DNA of 64,000 bases from Physcomitrium patens (GCF_000002425.4 NC_037266.1:9031818-9095817); one strand, 5' to 3'; positions 36,507-49,100 are shown, counted from the stretch's first letter. The notes: generated by a model from the sequence alone, not told the origin. Numbers and translations: made by a program.

Positions 36507-38791
36507 AAGCAGGAACCATGTACTATGGGGTTCTCGCCGTTAAGCTAACACCCACGTAGATAGTTCTGGACGCATTGGCCTCTCAATATTTGAATGGTGC
36601 ATGGTCACTTAGACCGCTTGCTTCTGAGATGAGTCTGCAAATTGTGACTTGCTAGGAAGGCAAATTGTTTAGATGCCATAATACTGCCCTAGATTGACTA
36701 CATTTAGACTTGCACTAGTGGGGTCACCTCATCAATGGCAGAATTGCAGCTTGTTTCCAATGCAACGGTTCTTGCATGTATCTGTACAAAGTGAGACACA
36801 AGAAGTGAGTAAAACGGTGTACCCGTCTCTTTTGCTGCAAAATATTTATATGTTTTTCTCTTTCGACATTTTGCTTACCAGCGCATTCTACATCTATTTT
36901 AAGATTTCGAACAGAGGACGTTTATCATGGATGAATAACAGGCATATAACCTTGGTCTCCTCATCTTGACATACGTGTTGTACCAGAGTTTATTCATTTG
37001 AGTTATATAACTGAATCATATACAGTTCGTAAAAGAGGATTACATGTATATAAATGTGCAGAAATGAATTCCAGTGAAGACATTGATAAAGTGATTCTTT
37101 ACTTTTCAACAATTTTGGATCAGTTTGCCATTTCAACTAACTTGTCAAAGTACGGGTACGATAGTACTTTCAGATTTAGTCTTTTCTTGTTGCTGTAATC
37201 TCGTGTGTTCTTCTGAAAAGTTGTACATCTTTCTGTGCTCATTGGCACACTACGATAAATCAATGGTAAGATTAATTGTCAAAGTTTTGAACTTTGGAAC
37301 ACACAAACATTCTACAACTGCATCTCAAGGAAACAAATTCGTTGATTGGTACAAACCAACTGTCACGTTCCTAACAAGTTGATAGTACAATAGTACAAAC
37401 ATTAATACAAACACTAAAATAAAAGCGAACAAGTACATGGATATCATCTGATACTAGCCTCAATCTCAGAAGGTGGATGTTGGATAGCAAAAGATATAAT
37501 GATAACATTCACAATAACTCTGCTGATTCAAAGTAAATTGGGTAAATCCAACATATTTCACTGTATGAATGCCGTCAATTCTTATTAGTTCCATTTGACT
37601 TTAATGCCCACATTGATCTATCATACGATGCAATACTGTTAGTCCGAGTAATAACTATAACGCTAATATAAATATATCACAAGCACCAAATAGCACAAGC
37701 AGTCACAAGAGTATCATGGATGTTACCAGTCCGCTACTTTTCATAAAAGGTTCTCTTCAACTGTAGCAAATTTTGTACTTACAGATGATGTGATAATATT
37801 TTATTTTGCTGAATACATAATGACTAATAGTGGATGTTTTGCTACTGAGGAGCTTCACCTTCAATACATCTGATTATGATTTGAGTTACAGTGATTCCGT
37901 CGGAGATTGGAAGGGCATTGCACAACCACAAGCATTTCGAGAGGACAGCTAAGTGGATTGGACAGCAATGTAGGGACTCACCAAGTCAGGGGGAAGAGAA
38001 GGCTATTGCAACGTGGGTCATGCATGTAATCTAACCTTGTTAGCGACAAGAACGAAGAATGAGCAGATGGTGCTTTTTCTTCATCCAGCATGCTTGCTGC
38101 AATCTCAGACTGCCAGTTCCGCGAGTACCATGTGCTGATCTGATAAGCTCTGGGGCTTCAGCAATGCCTCGTCATGGGGCACCTTTACACAAACAGCCTA
38201 GAGAACGTAGTTCATAACTGTCGGAAACCAACGGGTATTTGAAGCTGACACTGTACACAAAGATTTCAATCCCTCGTGTCGTAATGTCGTAGAGATCCAC
38301 GAGAAAGGTGATAAGTTGGGAACACCGCCCACAGTGGGACCGTTTTCATGCCTCCAATCAAAAGTATCGCATTGAAGGCTAACCTTTTGAAGATTTTATA
38401 TCGACAGAAAGCTGTAGAACCTTTCTGTTGATATATTCCCAAACCAATTTCGTGACTTGGCCTTAGCTTGAAAAGGATAAAAAGGCGCTTTCCAATACCA
38501 TCAACAACTTCGATGTTACAAAGTTTTTTGAAATAACTCAATTGTTTTTCTCTGGACTCTTTGCACACGATACAATATGAAAATGTGGCAACTGAAAGCA
38601 CGTTTTAGTGGTCTTCGCCTCTCTGTTTCAGTAAAAATTAGCTAGTCACTTCTAACGAGTTGATGGCGTCTGCTTCAAAGGCAGCTCACGGTTTTTCTAG
38701 AAAAGATAAAAGGGCAAAAAGGAAAAAAGAGAGCTGATGTAGCCCAGGATGACAACGAGCTTCGCCCAACCTGTCAGATTCTCCGGACAGT
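36507..38791. other. 3' regions between convergent genes
   Basis: Lies between the convergent stops of the amine oxidase (36506, plus strand) and NRPB11 (38792, minus strand), so both 3' UTRs fall here. Open frames such as 38266-38601 (minus strand) have no recognised domain or splice partners. Confidence 0.55.
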
Positions 38792-39905
38792 CTAGTAGTA
38801 CTCTGCCTGTTTCTGATTTGTCTCTTGCTGCAAATTTGAAGTATAAAACATTAGACTTCAGCTGAACAACACTTCAGCATCTCCAGGCATGAGTAATGAA
38901 CATCACTCAAAGTGTTGACCCATACAAATGAATATTTTTCGAAATTACTAAAGAGATTTCTGTGACGAACACCAGGACTTTCAAGATTTGCATCAAATTC
39001 ACCTCGAAGGTAGCTTTAAGGTGGTCTAGCTCCTTCGTCAGATCAGTGATGGCCAAATTATAAGCCTGCATTGGGGAAGACTGACTATTCGTTTGAATCT
39101 GTGATAACCACAAGAGAAATCATTCACGCCCTAAAAAACCTCGGTGAAATAAAGCAAAATTTCTTAATTTAACAAGGAAGCGCAGGAGATGAATGTACGG
39201 TATTAACTTCTTTAAACCCCGAACACCGACATGCATGAGATAGGAAAAGATAGCGGTAGAGAAAACAAGTCTCACCTTCACCACAACCCTGTATTGAAGA
39301 GGGTGAGGCAGTTTGTAACCTGCGAACAACACACTGGGGTCGCGGTGCAGCTGCCTGTTCTCATATCACAGTCCACAATTAAATAATTCTCGTTTTAGAA
39401 GCCGCATCAGCTCCTGCAATTGCATTCTTAAAGAAATATTTATCAGTTCTAGCTCTGCATGGCTTGTTTCAGTAAAATCCTTACGTCTCTTCATAACCCT
39501 CACGCCTCATCCATGAGTCATAACAAAAGCTCGTTAACAATAATCTCAAGAACGACGCTCATACATGCGGAGGATGTTTCCGATGGTGTGATCCTCTCGC
39601 TGCAGGGTAAAAGTGGCGGCATTCATCACCTTCATATCCCTCTCGTAGGCCACCCTGCATGCACACAACATTGCAACACCCTTCCCCATTTAAAATCACA
39701 CAATCAACGTCGAGTATCAGACAACAGCCGTCGAGGCCAGCTTTTAAGTTTTTCTTTCGCCTCCTCAAAGTGATTCAATTACACGTTAACAGAAGCACCA
39801 TGGAAACTCATGGCAACTCATGGCCAAAACAACATGCGCAGTGTCTACGTACTTCTTCATGCCTTCGGGCACAACGAAGCGCTCATAGCGATCGGGAGCA
39901 TTCAT
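38792..39905 (-). CDS. NRPB11: DNA-directed RNA polymerase II subunit RPB11
   Basis: Small subunit that pairs with RPB3 in the RNA polymerase II assembly platform, in the nucleus. Exons on the minus strand: 39905-39853, 39654-39565, 39354-39276, 39098-39003, 38827-38792. Introns are GT-AG with matching phases (2, 2, 0, 0), giving 117 residues against about 116 in Arabidopsis. Family landmarks in order: [15 protein letters not shown] start, INAASF-type [33 protein letters not shown], and the C-terminal dimerisation helix [18 protein letters not shown]. The start at MNAP is chosen from the family; an in-frame ATG 52 codons upstream lies in what should be the 5' UTR. It looks complete. Confidence 0.96.
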
Positions 39906-40160
39906 CTTGCCACAAGGCAATCTGCCGTCCAAACGCAATTGAACCTGCAAAGCTATTGTTTGTGTGATACTGAAATCGCGCAGCAACTGGAGCGGTGAGC
40001 ACGGATTCCGTCCACAATATGAGAGAGGGCCTAAAACCCTAAATAGCACAAGATGTTGCATGAGCGCCCGTCTTATGCGTCTGCATGGCTGAGCACCTCC
40101 TTCGAGAAGCTTCGGCTGAGAAACTGCAGTAAGGCTGATTTGGCATCTTTCGTAATTCTA
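39906..40160 (-). promoter_or_regulatory. 5' UTR and proximal promoter of NRPB11
   Basis: Moderate-GC DNA directly upstream of the NRPB11 start. It contains the in-frame upstream ATG at 40061. The sequence turns AT-rich beyond about 40140. No defined motif is assigned. Confidence 0.4.
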
Positions 40161-40658
40161 CGTGTTCTGATGTGCATGTTCTTTCTTTCTAGATTTTCCA
40201 AAAGGTATTAGTATTTTCAATTATTTCACTGAGAGTTTACTTTACTTCTCTTTAGTTTGGCGTTTGTATGATTTTTAAATTTATCATTGAATGATGTTCT
40301 CTGGCTTTTGAAAAATTCCGACCACATTGTGTGAAGTTATTTATGTTTGGGTTATAATTATTGAAGGGGAATGTTTTAATCAAGCATTTGGCATTTTTTT
40401 AGAAATTGGTAAAATGATTTTTTTAGTATGATGTTTTTTGCAATACTCATTACTTTTACATTATTTTTATATTGTAAAATAAGTAGGAATGAAAATTGAA
40501 GCCAAGCCTAGAAGAGAGATATAGATGTGTGTACATGTATAGATATTTTTATTTTGGTACATCTATTATATCCATTTATGCATTGATCAATGTGTCTACA
40601 TTAATTTTTTTTTGTAGTGATCTAAAGTGCTATTAATTTTTAATGTCTTATTGATCAA

Positions 40659-40698
<40 letters not shown>

Positions 40699-40783
40699 AA
40701 AGATACATGTATATACATATACATATATATATATATATATTATTTATTTGTGATATATATATATATATATAAAGTAAAGATAC

Positions 40784-40818
<35 letters not shown>

Positions 40819-42070
40819 GCAACTAGATGGATGTTGAGTTTATAAAATTTTGATTCATATATTAGTTAGTGTCTACTAGAGAACTAATTACACCATTAAA
40901 TTGGTTAAAAATAAAGTGAGATATGAAGATAATATTCTAATATAATAGTTTAAATATTAAAATTTATTTTAAAAATGTTTGAGGATTAGTTTTATTTCTG
41001 ATTGTGGTTTTATTATTTTTTTCAATATATATTTTAAAATTTTATTAACAAAATTCATGCAAATTCATTCCTTGGATAAAATTCTGTTTTTCTTTGTTTT
41101 ATTTGTCTAAATATAATTTACATCAATATTGTGCAATAGAATTATGCTAACATTACTATCAAAATCTAGTAATTGATATGCATTACTCAACTTACAAAAG
41201 AAGTTATATTTTAAAATTTATATTTTAAAATTTATTAACCAAAAATAATAATTAATTTCAAAGGTATAATTGCTTACATATTTAATATTTTTGAGATGAC
41301 ATTACATAATTACATTATTTAATCAAATTTATGACAATCATTGCCTTACTATCTACTAACTATTCTTACTTTGTATTTTATTAATTTAATGTTATTATTA
41401 TTATTAATATATAAACAAATTCAATCAAATCTTTTAATTAGGTAATTTATTTATTTATTCACTAATGTATATATTTCTTTATTATAAAATTAGCAATAGA
41501 GATTTTAAATCTCCTAGTTCAAGGTATTTTGAATTGTAGTTATTATTTTATATATGACTAATCAACTATTATTATAAAATTATAGATTTTTTGTATCAAA
41601 TTTGAACTAAATCCATGTAATACATATCTACACACAGGTGCACAATAAATAATCAAGAAGTAACAAAGGATAGAAAAAGAAAAGAAAATAAAAGAACAAA
41701 AAAGAACAGAAAAATAAGTAATTGTGGTAACATAACAATGTAACAATGAACCTAAGTAGCACTAGAGGCTATTAGAGTAAGAAAATTGCATGAATAAAGA
41801 AGATTAGAGAATTGAGAAGTCAACAAGAGATAATGAATAGTGAACATAGAAACAATTGGAGAATGTAACTTGCTATAAAGATATAAAAAAGATGAAGTAT
41901 AATTTTAGGAAAATATCAAATATAAGGCATAAAAAATGAGCCAGAAAGTTATTGACTCCACCTAAAACTGCCCTCTTTGGTAGTCTTTTTTTATTTATAG
42001 TAAGAACCAAATTTACTATGGATAAAATAAAAGATGATGAAGACAAATATATGTATAAATATATATTTAA
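40161..42070. other. AT-rich spacer with repeated TA-rich module
   Basis: No genes recognised. At 40660-40815 a module consisting of a (TA)n run followed by AAAGTAAAGATACATGT occurs twice, at about 40694 and 40771. Confidence 0.6.
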
Positions 42071-42340
42071 GGGAATGATAAAACGACTCAAATATTTACT
42101 AAATTGACCCACATGTTTAAACCATCATTGTACCCTTTCAACCGCATCCCCATTTCCAACTGTTCCCCCTACTCCCAACCATAGCTAAGGATGGAGTGGG
42201 GGGCTAGGAATGTTGGAAATGGGGCAATGGTTGGGAACAATTATTCATGGTTATGAATGGAGATAATGTTGAAAGGGTACAATGATGATTTAAACATGTG
42301 GATAAATTTAGTAAAAATTTGGATTGCTTTATCATTTCTC
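42071..42340. mobile_element. Fold-back MITE 1
   Basis: About 270 bp with long imperfect terminal inverted repeats. The left arm (42071 to about 42142, with CACATGTTTAAACCATCATT) pairs with the right arm up to 42340 (read backwards CACATGTTTAAATCATCATT) over about 70 bp, ending in CCCTTTCAAC on both sides. A further inner match, CCCATTTCCAAC against GTTGGAAATGGG, extends the arms. No coding capacity, as expected for a non-autonomous DNA transposon. Superfamily not determined. Confidence 0.8.
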
Positions 42341-42350
42341 TATATATATA

Positions 42351-42559
42351 GGAGAATGTTAAATAGATTGAGGCTTTTATTAAATTGACCCACCCATCCT
42401 CAGCATGATGATATATATATATATATATATATCTCTAGATTCAATTCTCCACCACTAGATCCAAAACCAATGAAAACCAACCACATTCATTACGATTACC
42501 ATATTCTTCATCATGGGTAGGTAAATTTAATAAAAACTTGGGTCTATTTAACATTCTCC
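42351..42559. mobile_element. Fold-back MITE 2, related to MITE 1
   Basis: 209 bp. It begins GGAGAATGTTAAATAGA and ends in the exact reverse complement; the arms pair over about 46 bp (42351-42396 with 42514-42559). The arm sequence (ATTAAATTGACCCA) matches the MITE 1 arm (ACTAAATTGACCCA), so both are one family. A (TA)n tract lies inside (about 42411-42431). The flanks are TA-rich, so a TA-type target duplication is possible but not provable. Confidence 0.85.
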
Positions 42560-43349
42560 ATTAAAAAAAAAAAATCATTTCAATACAATGGAATGATTCA
42601 TGAAATATATCAACAACTTTTTGATTTGCTTTTTTAACCATTAACCATTGATCACATGGACTTTCTCATAGCATTTTTTCCATACTATTCTCCTTCTCTC
42701 CTGAACATTTTTCCAACCTCAACAATTAACTGTGAAATAGCCTTGCCTTTGAAGAGAAAGGTCAACGCAACAGTGGCTCCATGAAGGGCTCGCCTCAGGA
42801 TCAGGAGCTGGGGCCATGGCGGCGAATTGCTGATCCTGCACGGCGGAGCTGAATCGTGTTGCAACGACACTATACCGAATTAGAATTGCAAAACTTCGCC
42901 GTAACTCTGCTGGAGTTATGAAGATCTTCACGGTCGAGATCGTATTGTTTGAACGCTTTGCGTTGGGTTATTTAAAGATGGGTCTAATCGTTCAATCCTG
43001 CATAGAGGGGATTGATTCTACACTGATCCAGAAACTAGGTCGCTGTTTGTTTTTTTGTTTTTTATGTTTTATGTTTAATGTTTAATGTTTTTTTTTTTTT
43101 TTTTTTATTCATGCCGTGCTGATTATTTTGTGACAACGCCTTGGCGAAGTTCTTGAAGGGATAGGTTCATTCAGTACCGGGAGTTACTTACGACCCATTC
43201 TATCTAAAACAGGATTCTTATTGTAAATGAAAACGCCACTTGGTTTGATAGTGGATTTAGTGAACTGAAGATATTTTCCGATTCTGTTGAGCTGGTGGAG
43301 TGTGCACGTTTTTTTTTTTTTTTGAGCTATGAGCCATAAGCTTTGAGCT
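42560..43349. other. Unassigned region between MITE 2 and the OBAP relic
   Basis: Contains a 70-codon minus-strand frame (42719-42931, MKIFITPAELRRSF...) with a basic, possibly transit-peptide-like start but no known domain. It also has a T-run at about 43088-43107 and another at about 43311-43323. It may include the leader of the damaged gene that follows. Confidence 0.35.
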
Positions 43350-44284
43350 ATGGTGGCGGGGCTGGGTAACGGATTCCTATCGTCCTCGAATGATTTACTC
43401 AATGAACCCAAGAATGTCTGTACCAGCAAGCCTAGGATTGGAGACAAGTCGCTGCAAACCCTGATTCCCATCCAATGGATTCACGCTCAGCTTCGCGTGT
43501 AACAACTAATTTATTTCTCATCGGTCTCACCACCAACATTTGCAGTGAGCAATAGCATCAAGAAGCTTGTGAGAACACAATTTCATGGGCTTTAAGCTTA
43601 ACCAATTGTCGTTAGGAGCAGGTTCCTTTTTTACGCTCGCATCAATCAGCAAGAGGAGGTGCACCATTACTGGATTTACGAGAACCAGGAAACAAGGCAA
43701 TGTTTGATGGACGACATCCCCGAAACTAATGCTCACCTTATTGGCATCGAGTACATAATCTCGTAGAATCTTTTCATCGATACACCTGATGAAGAACCTT
43801 CTGGCATATCCTTGATTACGAAATCAAAGCGGGCAATCTCTTCACTGCCGGAGTTCCTGCGTTGGCTCAAAACAAGGAGCTCTACGAGGAGCAGGTTCTT
43901 TTCCTCATAATTAGCTGCAAAATGGATCAATTCACCTCGTGTGAGTGTGCATCCATTTTACAGTACACTGGATATGGCCATTTCGGGATATTCTCGTGCC
44001 AGGTTTCGAAACCGTATTACAAAGAGTCTCTCTTCTGGCAGTCTGACCGTGTCGACACCCTATCGGTAGGTTTACCGCGGCTGATGATGTTCACTGAGGA
44101 TGACCAGCTGAATCTCGATCTTCTACCAAGTAAGCAGCAAGTAAAACCTTCCACTCCGCCGACATGAAATCTTATGCTTCAAAAGGTTAACTTATAATTG
44201 TTCTTCTTTCTCTTTTCATGCTGCGATATGAATGTGGAGAAGCGGTTTGGTGTAAGCTTCATGCCCAACCAAGAGAATCGATAA
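43350..44284 (+). pseudogene. Oil-body-associated protein (OBAP, DUF1264) gene, damaged
   Basis: OBAP proteins coat or stabilise plant oil bodies. Four exons are visible: 43350-43498 (ATG; LIPIQWIHAQLRV, compare PINQIHAHL), 43622-43894 (EEVHHYWIYENQETRQCL, AHLIGIEYIIS, YEIKAGNLFTAGVPAL), 44003-44129 (SLFWQSDRVDTLSVGLPRLMM) and about 44240-44284 (EKRFGVSF). The first two introns are GT-AG in phase. Damage: an in-frame TAG at 43764 where the family has Glu; a frame change between DEE and the WH(x)HxYE motif near 43795-43802, with loss of the second His (WHIL); and the last acceptor reads TGCG where TGCAG would restore phase. Three independent lesions argue for a pseudogene, though homology is retained along the whole length, so inactivation is recent. 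A sequencing fault could explain one of them, hardly all. Confidence 0.82.
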
Positions 44285-44960
44285 TGTTTCGCAGGGCCTT
44301 TCACGGGCTCATCCGAGGTTGAAACCAAACCTCTGTGATCTCAAAGAAAAGCTCTGAAGGTCAGTGGGAGATGTTCTGCCACAAGTCAAAATGCCACACG
44401 GATCATGAAGCTCACAGCAAGTTACAACATCCCCCAGGTCTACCACTCAGCACAATTGGGTTATATTGCATGTTGGCGGAAGACCAAAGCGAAGAGAACG
44501 GCACTCTTTTGTGAAATTTATGTACAGGGAGCACCAGAGTATTGTGGAGCTCACGATACCTTAGCCCTACCACCAATGCTGCAACACTGGCACAACCTAG
44601 TGTAGGAAACACAAAGGCTGGTGGTCTTTGTATCTGGTTAGGTGTTCACACAGGATCCAGACCTTGGATCCATATCCTGAGGCTGCTGCTGTTGAACACA
44701 AACGCTGCAACAAACGCTCATGCTCAAATGCAGCTGTGTGTAACTTCAACACAGGATCATGAGTCGGCACTGATGTGTGCAAGAGCCCTGAGACCCACCT
44801 CACAGGTGATGGAGCCAAGGCATCCAGCTAGCTGCAACTTCTGCACTGGATCAATGCTGATTTTCACATTGCATTGAGCAGGGTTGAAGCCAAGAACATG
44901 AATTGACTCTGATGTGGTCCCAGGGACGATTGTACCAGGTTGGGAGTTCGTTTAGTTTGG
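44285..44960. other. Coding-like sequence, not identified
   Basis: GC and codon-like texture persist after the OBAP relic. Plus-strand frames include 44405-44605 (MKLTASYNIPQVYHSAQLGY); on the minus strand, sequence reading FNPAQCNVKISIDPVQKLQL lies near 44820-44880. None gives a full gene or a name. Possibly another worn gene or retrocopy. Confidence 0.3.
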
Positions 44961-44981
44961 GATTTTTTTTATATAGGGACA

Positions 44982-45041
44982 GGAATGTTAAATCAACTCC
45001 ACCGGCTGTTAATTTGATCCATCCATCATCATCAGAATGAC
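44982..45041 (+). mobile_element. Fragment of the same MITE family (left arm only)
   Basis: GGAATGTTAAATCAA, then TTAATTTGATCCATCCATC and ATGA align with the left end of MITE 2 (GAATGTTAAATAGA ... TAAATTGACCCACCCATCC ... ATGATGA). No matching right arm was found nearby. Confidence 0.5.
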
Positions 45042-45719
45042 GGGAAAATACATCATTATCCAATGAGTGCAGTACCGACATGAAAACAAAATTGGGAATT
45101 AGATTGTCATGGTGCAACATGTAGCAATAAACATTATTGACAGAGCAATTGGAATAATCTTAGTAAATATGTGTGTGAAAACAATACATCCATAAACACA
45201 TGATTGGTAAAACACTTCAAATTTGACAACCACAATAAACAATAACAATGGAGTGGTATATGTTTATAACGTTTAAGTTGGCTACTTCATTGCCACTCTA
45301 AATTTACAAAATTCACTTTGACCTTCTTACACTTCTAGAATCTTAGTTCTACAATTTAATATTATGCTATCTTTTACTAAGGAAGGGAGGTAGAGGACAC
45401 TTTTGAAATAAAAAACACATTGGATATGGATCCTCCACCAAAGGAGTCATTTGCCATATATAAAGACATGAAGAGATGCTTAAATTAATTTTTGTCTAAC
45501 AAAGGTTGAGTCATCTTTAAATGTGGCAGAGGTTGCACTTATAGTGGATTTAAAGCAAATTCTTATCATTATAGTGACGAGATATCCATTTGAATTGTAT
45601 GCTTATTTTTTGTATATTGATAAATGATGGCACTTGTCCATTCAAAATAGAAGTCACAACCATAGTCCATTGGTAATGTCGGTAGGACATTTACTTAGAG
45701 AGATTGTAGGTTGATATAT
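45042..45719. other. AT-rich spacer
   Basis: No gene recognised. The last 60 bases have a faint tRNA-like look, discussed under rejected items. Confidence 0.45.
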
Positions 45720-46010
45720 TGTCATGGACAAACAAATTTATTCCAATAATTTCTTATATAATATAAATAAGTAGAAATAAGTGAAATTAAATTAACTTGA
45801 TAATATCTCATAGAAAATCTTTTTAGAAGCTTTATAGATATAATTTCATCTTTGCATGTGCCTATAGGTAATTGGTAGGTTGAATATTTAGCCAACATGT
45901 TAGCCATGTATCATACATATTGCAAGCTTGTGGTACAAGCTAATCATATGGCATACATATAGAAAACTTGCATTGTAAATTAAGACACTTGTCAAAATTC
46001 CTATTGAATG
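45720..46010 (+). repeat. Partial, worn chromovirus LTR
   Basis: Starts TGTCATGGACA and follows the first 290 bp or so of the element A LTR (TAGAAGCTTTATAGA, GCCAACATGTTAGCCATGT, GAAAACTTGCATTG), then similarity stops. It may be the 5' part of the LTR of element D, cut off by the sequence at 46-49 kb. Confidence 0.65.
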
Positions 46011-46089
46011 TTGTTATATTATATGAACTCTGCTTGAGAATGTACTAGATATTTGGTTGTAGAAAGAAAAATGGAACTTGCAACAAAAT

Positions 46090-46680
46090 AATCCTAACAA
46101 CTCTAATAGAATCTTGAATAAATTTCAATTAAATTATAACAATACTAATCAATCTTTAATTAAATCCAAAAGAAGTTTCAAGAACTTATAAAAGAAACAT
46201 AAAGAAATCTAAAATTAATCTTAATAAAATATACATAATAAAAAAATATTAAAAATATAAATCTTAATTGAATCGTAATCAAATTTTAATATAATTCTTC
46301 ATAAATCTTAATAAAATTTTGAACTAATTCAACTAAAATTTAATAAAATCTTAAATCATAAATAAATCTTAATCAAATCCTAAATAAATTCTAATAAAAT
46401 ATTAATTAAATCTTAAAAAAATCTTAATCCTAATCCTAAATTAAATCCTAATCAAATCTTAAATCCAAATCTTAGACCAAATTTTAATGAAATTCTAAAT
46501 CCTGATCAAATCCTATCAAATCCTAAATCCTAAATAATCTCAAGAATATTCTAAATAAATTTTAATCAACTACTATAGCTATTTGAAATCTCAATAAATA
46601 TTAATTCAATTTTAAATCTTGATTAAATTTTACCTAAACTTCAACTAACAAAGAATCAACAAGCATATAAAATTTGAGAA
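46090..46680. repeat. Degenerate short-period repeat, AATCTTAAT/AATCCTAAT type
   Basis: For roughly 600 bp, variants of AAATCTTAATC and AAATCCTAAATCC recur without a strict period. No gene. It could be a worn minisatellite or part of a mobile element. Confidence 0.5.
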
Positions 46681-47565
46681 GAATCAGATTTAATAATTGC
46701 AAGAAAAGCTCCTAAAAACTCTCAATTGTTGGCTGCCTTTCTTCTTTGACTTAAATGTTAATCTTTCAATACCAATTTCTCTTTGTTGAATTGTTCAATT
46801 CTTCTAAATATTGAATTACGTGTAGATATTTAAGTCTTAATTGTTTTCACTAAATTTTGCTTCAATTCAACTACCTGATATTGTTAGATCTTGGAATCAC
46901 TCACTTACCTTGAATCTCAAATTTTTGAGATCATAATCTACAAAATCAAGCACCTGCAGCAATACCACAAAAACCCTTATATGCTTCAATCTAACTACTC
47001 AATTAACATCAAAATTTTCACACATTCACAACAACAAATCGTCTAATTTTCACCCATACATATGCTACAAAATTCAAGAAACCTTCAAATTTGTGAACAT
47101 ATTTTTATTTCTCAAAATCCAAATCCATAGAATATATCACTAACTATGAAAATCCTTCAAAATTTTAATATTCATCTAAATGACATAAAACCAATATTTA
47201 ATTTTTTTCCACCTCTGCTCTCAAATCTTATTTTTTAATTTCTAAAAGAACCCTGAAGTCACCATAGGTATTTGATTATGTGCCTTGGGATTTGATTTTG
47301 ACCCTGATTGGCAATCGGTTTTTCTCAAATATCAATTTTAATCTTTTTGAGGTAATATTTATTAAAATTAATTCTTAACTTTTTTCTATATATATATATT
47401 TATATTCTTTATTTTTTTAATCTATCTTATTTTGCTTTATTTATGACTCTACAAAGCAAATAGAATTTATTTTCATAAAAAAAATTCTAATACTAATAGA
47501 TTTTATTACCTACCTATCATTTATCTATGTTTTTTTATTACATATTTTTAATTAGGCTCTTCTAT

Positions 47566-47607
<42 letters not shown>

Positions 47608-47639
47608 TTTTCATCTAATAGCTATATTACTATACAACA
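46681..47639. other. AT-rich sequence, nothing recognised
   Basis: No coding homology seen. A long (TA)n followed by a T run lies at about 47570-47610. Confidence 0.45.
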
Positions 47640-49100
47640 TCCACCTCTTTGAACCTTTGTATCCTTTGGTATACACCAATGATTCCTTAATATGTTGATG
47701 TAGAACACTTTTTATCATGGTCAAATTTTTGTTCTTCAATCTACTCCTCTACTCCCATTTCAATGTCATTTAATATATTTTTTTCTTCACCAAAATATGT
47801 GCATATACTTCTTTGTTTAAATAATTTGACTCGCTTCTTTACTAAAGGTGTCTTAAATTTTGTTCCATCAAGTTTCTATAACATGTATGTATTATTATCA
47901 TGAAAGAATTTCTTTGAAAAATCTTTCTTCATTTATTTTCAAAAAAATTTCACATCCGACTTTTAAACCATCTAATGTCAATTCATCCTTGAATTCATGA
48001 CCTATTTTCTTTGGATCTCTTAAATTTAGTTACATAAAAGCCTTCTCAATTCTTTCTTCAAAATCCAATAGTAGTGGTAATGCCATTGGTTTAATCTTCT
48101 TTGCAACGGTCTTATATTTTGTATTTACCTTCACTTTATAATTATCAACATATTCTTTTATTACATCATAAAATTTCTTAGAATTCACATTTATTATCTT
48201 ATCACTACTTTTAAAATTGAAATATATTAATATTTATAATTTACTCATATTATTACAAAAGCAAGATTCTTCAAACATCTTTAATATACATTCATCTTCA
48301 TTAATCACTCCACATCTCTTCAATTCATGTTCAATATTTTTGACATTTTTTTTTATCCTTTCAAAATTATTTATATTTTTTAATGAAATATATCCATCTT
48401 ATGATAATCCTATAATAGCCTCATTTATGCTACTAGGCAAAAAGCCATCACCCTTTCTACCATTGCAACTCTTTTTTACAATGGCTTCTAATAAATTTTG
48501 AGTTGTTTGAGTTGTGAAGATCTTTAAATTCTTTGTATAACTTTGACAAAGTATGATCCTTCAAACTATTCTAATTATTTTTATGATTTGTACAAATCAT
48601 TAAAAAATTGCAATGCTTTCTTTCCATCTTGATTTTCTTATCCTTACATAGGCCAAATTATCATCTATAATCTTTGTTTCTATTTGTGTGACAATAATAT
48701 ATGGTTGTTGTTATATAATAGGATATGTAGATATATCTTGTATAAAGAAATTTTGTTCATGACTAACATGTGTTATCATCACTTTAATATTTAAGCAAGC
48801 TCTATATAAATCTTCCTTTGAATTACTTGTTGATTTTATCATCCACCCATGTTTAGTATCAATAGGCAATTTTTTTTTTTTATTTTTTTTTATTATTTTT
48901 TTTATATAATTCTTTTGATATCAAATTGATCTTGAAATCATGATTAATTAATATTATAATTGGTTCTTTTAACTCTTCTAATTTTATTCAAATTTTTGTA
49001 ATAGCCCTTTTCCAATGATTTTGAAAATAATAAGTAGATGCTTAAATCACATCTTTTTCTTTTGTAAATCTAAATTGTGAAATATTTTCAAAATTTTATA
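47640..49100 (-). mobile_element. Fossil of a different gypsy-like element (element E), minus strand
   Basis: On the minus strand, short stretches recall the retropepsin-like region of a retroelement lineage other than the chromoviruses here (for example IDTKHGW near 48860 and the NFFIQD / YPII stretch near 48760-48720). Further along, KYKTVAKKIKPMALPLLLD near 48120-48060 recalls the spacer before its reverse transcriptase. It is heavily broken (many breaks), truncated, very AT-rich and old. No ends or LTRs identified. It seems to separate the LTR fragment at 45.7 kb from element D. Confidence 0.45.

Noticed and set aside
39906-40061. Upstream in-frame start for NRPB11 at 40061
   Set aside because: RPB11 proteins start MNAP(D/E)RYE; the 52 extra residues have no family counterpart and are probably leader sequence.
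45660-45719. tRNA-like stretch just before the LTR fragment (CCATTGGTAATGTCGGTAGG ... TTGTAGGTTGATAT)
   Set aside because: D-arm and T-arm resemblance is slight, and no acceptor or anticodon stem forms; too weak to list.
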